Positions 49,801 through 59,897 of a stretch of DNA of 64,000 bases are shown here, in pieces. Numbering within the stretch: the first letter of the stretch is position 1; every line of letters starts with the position of its first letter. The translations under genes and the position numbers were made by a program. A model generated the notes under the pieces. The model was not told where the DNA came from. It saw nothing but the letters and a program-made list of their open reading frames with translations, and searched no databases. Origin of the DNA: Allium sativum (lineage: Eukaryota; Streptophyta; Magnoliopsida; Asparagales; Amaryllidaceae); the NCBI GenBank assembly GCA_030737875.1, contig CM060922.1:233782335-233846334 (forward strand), written 5' to 3'.

Positions 49801-50056
49801 GTACTTTTGTATTTCAGTTTTCAGTTGATGTTGTTTTTATCTAGACTTGTTTATTTGGAAAGTTATGTTGTACCAGACTTGTTTTGAAATAGTTTGAAAT
49901 CTTCCGCTGTTTTACTTATCTTATTTACTCTGTTTACATATATGCATATGTTCTTGTTCTGCCTTGATATATCATTATGCATGTTTACCTGATTCAAACG
50001 CCCCTCCAAAGTCAGAGTGCTTGCAAGAGACACCCTGGCGGAGGTGGGGTGTTACA
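46832..50056 (+). repeat. Element C 3' LTR, 3225 bp
   Basis: Uninterrupted reference copy. E2F-type pair 47085-47101, GTCGAC palindromes 47109-47194, TATA CTATAAATA at about 47317-47325, splice donor 47617, 23-bp array 47690-48065, twin stem-loops 48626-48829, structured block about 49000-49330, C-tract 49673-49680. Confidence 0.9.
48626..48829 (+). other. Twin stem-loops, C 3' LTR
   Basis: Stem-loop 1 48626-48727 and stem-loop 2 48741-48829, with all stems as in the 5' copy and the loop CCGACCGGC instead of CCGACCAGC. Confidence 0.75.
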
Positions 50057-51734
50057 CTGATGCATGAATGAGATGGAAATGTTTTGCGATATAAATAAGG
50101 AAAATTTTCTGAGATATAGAAACTAAATAGTTTAAAATAAAAGGAAATGTTTTTCAAAGAATCAGGAAAAAAATGAAACGAGTTAGAGGAATATTTGGGT
50201 AAAGATATTGAAGGGGAATTGGGAAATGAAATGATGATTGGTCGGCAAGATTTCCATTTGGAAATATGACCGTTGTTTGTACACATGTTTTTCTTGGATA
50301 GATAAATTACAGACTTTCAAAGTTTTTGGCCATTTTCGTTGTTAATACGGAGAGACCGGGATTAGATTTATTATCTAAAAGCCACTCCGTATAGGCATTA
50401 TCATTTCGAATCGAGTAGATTGAAGACAATTGAAGACGGAGTTTGTACAAGGGTTATTCTGGTGATCCTAGGTAGAAATTGCCTAAGATGGATTTATAGA
50501 ATAAATCCTTCGGGTTGTCCAGTCTTAGGACAATTTTAATGGACGAATGTCTGACAGAGTATATCTGGTAGATCGCGTAAGTAAATCATTTCAAACGTAT
50601 TTACGTTGGTGGCGGAGGAATTTGTTTCTCTTAGCTTATACCCGTGGTATATTTGGTGATATCAATTTGTGATTTGACGGGTATGTCGATGTGGCATTCA
50701 AAGTAAATAAAGGAGTGATCTGTTAAAAGATACATTATGACCTCAAGCCTCATCAATTCGGAAATGACAAAAATCGGGCAGGCAACATGGCTAAGTGAGT
50801 CGCACCCAATTAGGGTATATTGTCACCATCTAGAGAATATTCATATTTGTTATTTCTTTCAATTCTGTATCTCTCGGGAATGGTTATGTTGGTATACCAG
50901 CCGTAAGGTGACAATATATTCGAAACATTCAAGCGAAATGAATGGTCGGTCATGTGTGGACGAGTTACAAGATGTTCTTGTTGAACTCCAGTGTGTCGCT
51001 TCTAGTGTAAACTGATCGAATGGTGGTTCCATACCTTGTCATAGTTGGAAATCCACTACCTAATAAGAGCCCGCGGTGTTTTATTGTAAATTATATACAT
51101 AGATCGTAAGATGAAAGCGTTTCTGCTAGATTGTCATTTACTTGATTTAGACATTATTATAATAACAGATTAGTATTGATTTTAAGAAATGTTTTGGGCC
51201 ATCATAAGGTAAAACCCTCCTTGTTTATTAGTGGATTGGTCTTGCGATTTTCCTTTCTTTTGAAAAGTATTTTTGAAAAGTTAAACCAAAATGATTTGAG
51301 TTTACTCATACCAGTCACATGACTGACCTAGAGTTTATTTTGTTTTGCCTAAACTCTTGGGTGCCCAAATTTGTACGGGCATCAAGTAGTTGGGATTTAC
51401 AGATACTTGGAGGAACTTAGAGCAGGAGGCTTCAGAGTTAGTTATATATAGAGTTTATTTCCGCTGTGACGTAATGTGTTATACTGGTATGTATATACAG
51501 TTATAGTTTTATATTTCAAAAGTTGTTATATAATATATTTGTTCGTTCCGATGTGAGATTCGTGTTTACTCTGATTCTGTTCAGTTGTGTCTTCTTCTTC
51601 TATTCTAATATTCTTTTTGTCTATTTCTCACCCTTTAAATTCTTTCTATTAATGGTCCAGCATTTCCGATGCTTGAATAGTCGACATGGCGTGTTGTATG
51701 GATTTTTAGGGTCGAAAATCCTTGGGTCGTTACA
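50057..51734 (+). repeat. Element F 5' LTR, piece 3 (U5 end)
   Basis: Homologous, in opposite orientation, to the U5 of A (3105-4700) and G. It contains a stem-loop cluster (50926-50988) and GACTGACC ... TAAACTCTTGGGTGCCC near 51318-51366. It ends GGGTCGTTACA. The 92-aa ORF at 50737-51015 overlaps these structured sequences and is judged non-coding. Confidence 0.8.
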
Positions 51735-53249
51735 GTGGTATCAAATCTTAAGGATAAGTGATTACCTTGGCTCTGTCGCGTAACTCAATAGAGATGGGGT
51801 TAGAAATACCCTAAATTGAGTTTAAGTGTATATTATGAGCGCGTACTTGCTATTTGATATAAAATAGTTTTATACTGTGGGGATTTATTGATTGAGTGAC
51901 TTATAAAATCTGGTCGATGGTGGGGCACCACGAAATCGATAGGGGTTTCTAAACGCTTGAATACGATAAACCAACACGGTGTTTTTTTTAGAGGAGGGTA
52001 AATGAAATAATTTTACCCAAAATATAATTTGATATATATATATTGAAATTATTATAATATATATATTGGATGTGTAGATTATAACCGACTAAGATTATAA
52101 TTGAAATGGTTATAAATAACCAATCAGAATTCATATAAGAGTGGCATATGAATTCAGGAGAATTAATTCTGAATTTAAAACAAATTTGGAATGAGAACTC
52201 TAGAAAGTTGAAAAGTTGTTTGAAATTGAATTTTGAATTGACTGTAAGGAAATTTTAGGATCCTGGGTAAATTTGGAAATATTTTCCAAACGTTTTAAAG
52301 AATATTTTGAAGTGATTTTAAAAGGAAGTATTTAAGAATTGTTTTGAAGGGTAATATAGTGTTGAACTCATTTCGGACACTAGAAAATAACACCGATGAT
52401 GGGTCGCGACATCATCAGTATTCATTTTCGAGTTTCTAAGTGACGGATTACTACCAAAGATGTTATTTTGAATTATTTTAAGGGCATAAGTTGTTTAGAA
52501 ATTCAAATGTTTTAAATTGCTATTATTATATGTAAATATATATGATTTCAAAGTGATTAGAAATAAAACCCAGGAATTTGAATTTTGAAAATTAAATTTT
52601 ACTTATGAAATTAAATAGATTGAACTAGGAAAAAGGTGAATATATAAACTAGAATTTAACTTAAACTAAGTTAAATAAAATTGAATTGGATTATAAAAAA
52701 AATTTGGAATGGAATTGCATTATGGAGTCAGGATTTGGATTGAAATTGGAACTGGAGTTTGAAATGGATTTAGCCTGGGTATAAGCGAAGGATTGGATTT
52801 GAGGATAAATTGATTGGAGATCAATTGAAAATGGATTTGTATATGCTGAAGTGATAGCTAATGATAGAGTTGAATGCCCAACAAAAAGGTACAAATTTAT
52901 ATTTGAGTACGAGATTTCTATGAGCCTATATGGTAAGCCGCCCGGCTGTTTTATTTTATTTTAGATTGGAGAAGGCCTATAAAGGCGAGTTGTAGTTGTA
53001 CCAATTGAGCCGTGCAAAGGAGACACTGGCAAATTTTTTCGAAAATTTAAGATGTTAGAAAATTTTCAGAATTTTTGAAGTTTTGCGTTAATGGAAATAA
53101 ATTAATATTTTAATTTAAATTTAATTGATTCGTTTGAAACTAAAGTTAAGAAGCGAAATAAATGATTTTTTAACCTGGCTATAATACGGTCTGTAGCATT
53201 TTTCTTACTTTAGCAATTTCGGGGATGAAATTCTTTTAAGGGGATGGAA
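51735..53249 (+). other. Element F internal domain (non-coding)
   Basis: 1515 bp. A decayed primer-binding site TGGTATCAAATCTTAAG begins at 51736. The 3' end has ATTTCGGGGATGAAATTC and a polypurine tract AAGGGGATGGAA at about 53238-53249. No gag or pol similarity. The shared hairpin is at 52379-52433. Confidence 0.75.
52379..52433 (+). other. Conserved internal-domain hairpin (F copy)
   Basis: Outer stem ACTAGAAAAT (52379-52388)/ATTTTCGAGT (52424-52433), inner ACCGATGAT (52392-52400)/ATCATCAGT (52411-52419), one mismatch in each. Same place relative to LTR ends as in A and G. Confidence 0.6.
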
Positions 53250-55358
53250 TGTAACATCCCAGAATTTTCATAATTTAATAATTAATTTATTTAATTATTT
53301 TAATATGGTGTTTGATAATTTAAAATGGTTTGAATTTAAATATTCTTAATATTTAATTAATATAAATAATGGGATGATATATTTATTTCCAAAATAGTAG
53401 AAATGGCAATTTTGTTTAAATTGGATAATATACGATATTTATTTTAGTTTATATTCGAGCAGAATAACGAATATATTATTTAAACGAAAATTGAACATAT
53501 TGATTATAATATATATAAATTATAATCGAGCTCAAAACGCCGCGGTAGTTCGTAATATTGAGTTTTGAACTTCAACTGAATGTATAGGATCCGTTATTAG
53601 TCGGATTTCTTCGAAACAAGAAACGTTTGAATCTGTTGAATGATATTTTTCTAATGGGAGAGAAAAATGGAGATTTCGTATATAGATTATAAGTTATGTC
53701 CAAATCAAATTTTCAAATAGTCGCTATGGAATAGTTTATAAACCATAACGATATATTTAATTTTAATTAAATATTGGCTTCGAAATTAGACCGGTTCTTT
53801 GAGGCATAGTTATAATTTAATTTATATAATTTTTCTGTAATTTTTAACTTGGAAAATAAGCAACTTTTTATTTGGAGTGTTTTACACCCTATATCAGCAT
53901 TTTGGGGTTTCACAAAATAAGTTGACCTACCGATATTATTATATTTTTGGGATCGTGACACCTCGTTGGATACGACGGTAATTTTATTTTGTCCGTAACA
54001 GTCGATAAATAAATGTAACTCTTTTTAGACTGCACTGATAAACATTAACAAATATATACATACACACCTAAATACAAATTCAAAGTGTGAAGCAGGGAAG
54101 ACCTATCGTTCTCTACACATAACTAAAATTTTCAAATTCAAACAAACCAAAACAACAAATAAAAAGTAGTCTTCCTACTTTTGGTAAGGTCATCCATTGG
54201 ATGGCATACCTGTTTGAGCCGTGGGAACTAGGAAATGAAACAGCACGTTCATACGCAATTTACTATATAACCAAAGAAGGGTTCAAGCATTAAGGCACGT
54301 AAGTAAACCTACCTACCATTCTAAAGTATTTATATAGAAATTTGTTCCCTTCCCATACCCTATTCGCATGTGCCCATCACATAGATGATATTAAGGGACA
54401 AGCAGACCATGCCTTCACCATTAAGTTTCCCTTACCCTAAATGTACACACTACACATCTACCTGCACAGACTACTTAGTTAAGAAGAAAATGTTGGATTT
54501 TTTTTATGTATATTTATTCAGTCAAATCGACATACATCAAGACAACTAACTAGTACGATTACTAAGCATTTAAGCATAAGGGTATGTTAGTATATTGGGT
54601 ACATTTTCTTTTCCTTAGCTAGTAAGATATCCTGGTATATATTATATATGCATTTCTTTGCAGCTAAGTCCAGCATTTTCTTCCCATCGCGGTACAAGCA
54701 TGAGTTGTCAACGTCTTTCAAAACCTACCCTATGGCCTACGCCTCACCTAATACTTGGCTGTTAAGGATTGTTCGTCCATAAATATACACAAACCGACCT
54801 TAGTTTCATTTTCTTCTCCTGCATTGAATGTGAAATCAAAACTCTCTAAAGACTTCGGAATGAAATACTTTAATAAATAATAAAATAAATTAAAATGGGC
54901 TGGACACATGAGGAAGGTCTGGACTCTAGAGACGTGAGGGAGCTGCTCTCGAACTTGTTCATGAGGGAGGTTTCGGTTTACATTGTTGCATGGTCATATA
55001 TGAAGACGTGGTGTGTAAAAGTACATGGGGGTATGGTTCGTGGTCTTGCACTAGAATGGAGCAGTGGATTTTCATGAAGTCTGAGGGCATGTAAGAACCA
55101 TACGTTTAGAAAAGGAGGATAAGGTGATGGAAATGGAAGTGAGGTGTGTGATGGAGAGAGAAGTCCGCGAGGTGGATGTAGTGCGGAGTTTTGATGCTTT
55201 CGGAAACTGTACCGAGCATGTGAGTTAGGAATAAGGAGGAGTGGTGCATGTAGAGCAACGTTGGGAAGTCCATCACTGGAGCAAACATGTTTACAGTAGT
55301 AGGTGGCGTATGGCATATGGCATGTGGTGTTGAAATGCCAAGGTTGGAGGACAAAAGG
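53250..55358 (+). repeat. Element F 3' LTR, 5' part
   Basis: Starts TGTAACATCCCAG and aligns with 12408-14501, then with 24473-24493, before E interrupts it after ACAAAAGG. A conserved module lies at about 53535-53735. Its continuation is beyond the window. Confidence 0.8.
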
Positions 55359-56239
55359 TGTAATAACCCGGAAATCTGAGCCAATTTAAAATTTTTATTT
55401 TGGCAATTTTAGTGAATTTTGAATATTTAAAATGAATTATTTTAAATAATAACGACGAGAAATTTATTTTGAATAGAATTAGGGCATATATATTTATTTG
55501 AATCGTCGGTAGAATATAAATATTTTATTTTAATTATAAAAGGAATTGAAAATAGCGCGGTACTTTGAAAATCCGATTTCAAAGTTCAAATGAATATACA
55601 GGATTCAAAATAAACCGGATTTTAGCGAAACCAAAAATATTAGAATCTATTTAAAATATATTTACAACGAATTCGAAAAATTAAAATTTCAAAGCGGGGA
55701 TAAAAAGTTATGCCCAGTTGAAAATTCAGAATAGTCGCTATGGGAATTTTGGCCCTTAAAAATGGAATTTTTGCAAACGACCTCGGTTTTCGATGAAACC
55801 ACTTTTTTTGGATCCGTGATGTCAAGTTATTGCTAGGTTTCAAAATTCATAATTTTTCGAATCAATATGTGAGCGTGACAAAGGAAAATGTGTTTTGACT
55901 TTTTCTATCAATTTTGATCGATCAGAAAATGGCCATTTTTCAAACGGTCTCAGAATTTGACGAAATTAGTTTGATTAGGACCGTATCGCCAATACGAAGC
56001 TAGAAAATATTTTTCAGTAATTTTTAGAGTCCGTATGTGGTCCCAGTAAATTGAAATGTGCGTTCAAATTCAATATATAGATTTATATTTTGATTTTGAC
56101 GGAAACTGATTGAACAACCAAACTGGCTTACGATACATATCCCATTGTGTTCGGAATGGGGTTAATTAGTTATGGATGACAGTCGGTGGGTCTCGTTTGG
56201 AGGTCGAAATAAAAAGTTACTTTTTGAAATTAAAAATAA

Positions 56240-56730
56240 TATATGTATATATAATAATATCCTCTCTCCCTCTATTTACATTCACCCCTCCCCGTTCGTT
56301 TTTTAAAAAAAAAAACTAAAGAAAAAAAGGAGGATGCTCAGATCTCGCCCGCCCTCCACCACCACCACGCTTCCTCCAACGGCGCCGTCACCGTCTCCAA
56401 CACCCCCCTTTGTCGCGCGCCTCTCTCTTTCTCTTCCCCCTCCATCTCCGATTGAAACCACGCCTACCCCGAGCTCCACAGCCAATCCGGCCGCCGCCAG
56501 GCCTCCGACACCCCCACGACCTCCTCCGCGCACCCTGGCCTTCCCCCAGTCGCGAATCAGAACTCGCGAGACCCCATCGCGTCAGTCACCTCGACTTCAG
56601 CCCCCAATCCATCTATAGATCCGTCGCCACCAGAAGTTGGGATCCCCCACAGCCGCCTGTGAGCCAAGCTTCTCCTCTGGCTGTTAGGCGCAGCAAACCC
56701 CACCCCCTTCTTCGATATAATACTGTAAGT
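56240..56730 (+). promoter_or_regulatory. Element E promoter, GC-rich leader and splice donor
   Basis: GTATATATAATAATAT (about 56245-56260) followed by a CTCTCTCCCTCT initiator-like tract, a GC-rich leader, and ACT|GTAAGT (GT at 56725). The leader has an open 94-aa proline-rich frame (56334-56618) and overlapping frames on both strands. No domain is recognised, and composition alone could keep it open. It may be a captured host 5' exon or just GC-rich leader. Confidence 0.45.
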
Positions 56731-57094
56731 TTTTAATAATTTCTATTTATATAAATTAACAGTAGTTTATTTTCAGTTTTTTAAGTAAATACATTGTTTT
56801 TAAATCAGTTTTGTTATATATATGTCATGGGATTTTTATACATGAAGAGTTATCGAAAAGACTCGATTTTTCTTTATGAAAAGTAACGATTTTTATTTAT
56901 GCAAAGATTAGATTTTTGGCTAAATAAAGATTATATTTTTATGATGTAAAAGAATTGATTTTCATGCATAGGAAAGAAATGATTTTTATCATAGAAAAGA
57001 GATGATTTTTATATGAACAGGATATGAGCAAAAATGTTATTTTTATAGTGTGTAGAGCGAAGTAAAGATATGATTTTCATAGAAATGATTTTTG

Positions 57095-57345
57095 GACAAA
57101 AATTCGATTTTTATATATATGAAGTAGCGATAAAAATTCAATTTTTACATATGTGAAGTAGCGATAAAAATTTGATTTTTATATATGTGAAGTAGCGATA
57201 AAAATTCGATTAAATATATATGAAGTAGCGATAAAAATTCGATTTTTATAAATATGAGGTAGTGTTAAAAATTCGATTTTTATATATGTGAAGTAGCGAT
57301 AAAAAATCGATTTTTATATATGTGAAGTAGCGATAAAAATTAGAT
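57095..57345 (+). repeat. ~34-bp tandem repeat (GAAGTAGCGATAAAAATTCG...) x7-8 in E
   Basis: Each unit has GAAGTAGCGAT, then a near-palindrome AAAAATTCGATTTTT and TATATATGT. It lies in the predicted leader intron of E. Confidence 0.88.
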
Positions 57346-58094
57346 TTTTTTTACATGTATAGATTTGAAATAGAAATTCGATTTCTATATATATAAGAGC
57401 GTACTAAAAATGTGACTTTTATTTATATATGAACAGCGTGAAAAAGATGCGTTGGAATTTCGAACAAATCCAAACAGTTCAGAAAGAATGACGGAGTGAA
57501 GCCCCAAGGTGAGAACTCCTCACTTTTATTTTAATTTCTAGTTTGAAATATATTCTAGGATGCAGACGGTGCTTAGCAGCACCTGACACCCGTCGTCCAC
57601 AGACCATGGACGACTTGATTGTTTTATTGATGTGTTGTGAAAAGTGATTTGCGATGCGGAATAAAAATAAATATTTTATAGTTAAAAATATGATTTTTAA
57701 CGTGTATATATAATAAATATTTATAAATAAATCAGACGATTTGTTTATGTACATCCATTTGACTGGTATTAATTGGGACGATAAATTTTACACAACACCC
57801 AATTGCACAAATAAAAATCTGTATTTGTTGATTTGAAACCCCACACGGGTATTCGGATGATATTTGACTTACACTAATCCCGATTGTTTAGTTGTATGTC
57901 AATCGATGGGTTGACAGACTGTGTAAGCGTTAATTATTTATATTTAATGCTTATACAGTTGTGTGGTGCACTCTGGATGATAGTTGATGATTTATCGTTG
58001 CTATTATATATATGTGTTGTAGGGAATCCATATAATTAACATTATATGGTAATTGATTGGGCCTCATTCCAATTTGGAAAATAAGGAATATTAT

Positions 58095-58335
58095 AAAGGA
58101 AAATTCATGTGTTGAATGGAATAAAAATTCATGTGTTGAGTAGAAAGAAAATTCATGTGTTGAATAGAATATAAATTCATGTGTTGAATAGAATAAAATA
58201 TTCATGTGTCGAATAAAAATATAAATTCATGTGTTGAATAGAATAAATATTCATGTGTTGAATAAAATATATATTCATGTGTTGAATAAAAATATATATT
58301 CATGTGTTGAAGAAAATATTCATTTGTTGAATAGA
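58095..58335 (+). repeat. ~24-30-bp tandem repeat (TTCATGTGTTGAATAGAATA) x9-10 in E
   Basis: Head-to-tail copies with variable AT-rich spacers. The ORFs across it (57951-58205 minus, 58231-58428 plus) are products of the repeat. Confidence 0.88.
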
Positions 58336-59897
58336 ATAACGAAGTTATTGAAATATATAAAGCAGTGTTGGTTAGATATGCGCCATTTTGACGCGAACGA
58401 TATTTATATCGATTATATTCGTTTTTAAAATGAATACAGAAAAGGAAGTAATTTCAAAATATAACGTTTTGAAAACATTATCATTTGTATATCGATGATG
58501 TGGAATATTCAGTTTTGATTAGAAATTGAATATGAAGTTGAAATCGTTTCGAAAACAAATTTAAAACGATTTATAAAATACGTTTTAAAAGGAAATCGAC
58601 GAAATATATAATATATATTATATATATAGAATGGCCTGAATAGAACGCGCCGGGCCGCGGCAGTTCCCGAATTTCGACCATTGACTTCGAATGGATATTA
58701 CGGGAGATCCGAACTTCGGATTCTCCTAAAATCGGAACCATTCGGTTCGTATCGAAAAGGGCTTTCTAACGAATATTAGAGATTTGAAATCTAACAGTTG
58801 GATTTGGAATTATGTCAAAATCAAATTTGGAAAAGGTCGCTGTAATTGTAGTTCGATGACTGTTGATGGAAATCGACTGCACAGACCTTGATAAAATTAT
58901 TAAAAATAGTAATAATTTGTGTAAAATCGTAATAAATGATTTGGGAAGGATTGGGATGAAAAATTCCATATTTGAAAACATAAAAATAGATTTTTATCGA
59001 AATGAACTAGTTTGAACTAGAATTATAATCCATTTATTTTTGAAATAAATAAATTGGATTTGAAATGGTTTTGAAAATAACCAGAATTTCCAGTAATTGA
59101 ATTGGAATGGATGTGGATCGAAATTGTCTTTGGAATATTTCCATGTTGGATTTCATGATTATACAGATATTATTATGGAGATTTGAAAGATATATTAATA
59201 TCGTTATTTCCAATACGATATTTGTTGGTCGTAGAATTTGATATTGAATATAAGCCGATATATTTTCTATTCAGAGCCTTGTATTTAATATCAAATGAGA
59301 TTTTGGGTTTATCGTGAACCGTGTTTTAAATGACATTGGTTCTTTAACCCAGTTAAAGAAAGGATATGATTTCCCAAGTTAAATAATCATTGATAGTGAT
59401 TTTGGGAAGATTAAAACCAAGTGGAGTTTTAATGAATCTTTAATTAGATTGAAATGATCGAGAATGGAGTATCACCAATTTTGCTCCAGGCGATAGTTAA
59501 ATCTTTAATTAGATTTAAACGTGAAATGGTAATTGAATTTACCGATAACACTGTGGTGTTAGATATGAAGTATGACCAGTTTTATTTCATGAGATGAATA
59601 GGTTGGGATTGGAAAATAAAACAAGTGATTACTTCGATGTGGTTCTCTAATCTCGACTAATTTGAATTGATATTCAAGAGAAGTTTAAAGAATAAATTTA
59701 AAGAATTTATCTTTGATAAAATTAATGGGAACCTTTCCCAAAGTATAAGAATATTTGAATAAAACAATATTCTGAATTGGAATGAGGCGTATGTTTTGTT
59801 TGTCTAACACTTGTTTATTATATACGCGAGTTATTCAGAAAGACCGGGGTTATCCCATTCTGAATAACTGAATCAACGATGTGTCGAAGATGAAGAC

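Larger units (their letters stand above)
26260..50056 (+). mobile_element. Element C: Ty3/gypsy element with intact gag, interrupted by G
   Basis: Ends TGTAACAACCC and GGTGGGGTGTTACA. Flanks GTGAT (26255-26259) and CTGAT (50057-50061) match at 4 of 5 bases. 5' LTR 26260-26927 plus 40044-42555, internal 42556-46831, 3' LTR 46832-50056 (3225 bp). Gag is complete, pol is broken. LTR differences are on the order of 1% by eye in the first 670 bp. Confidence 0.9.

Noticed and set aside
50737..51015. 92-aa ORF in F U5
   Set aside because: The homologous A and G regions are not open in this frame; conserved bases follow hairpin stems.
57095..58335. CRISPR-like appearance of the two E arrays
   Set aside because: Head-to-tail tandem repeats without unique equal-length spacers, in plant DNA.
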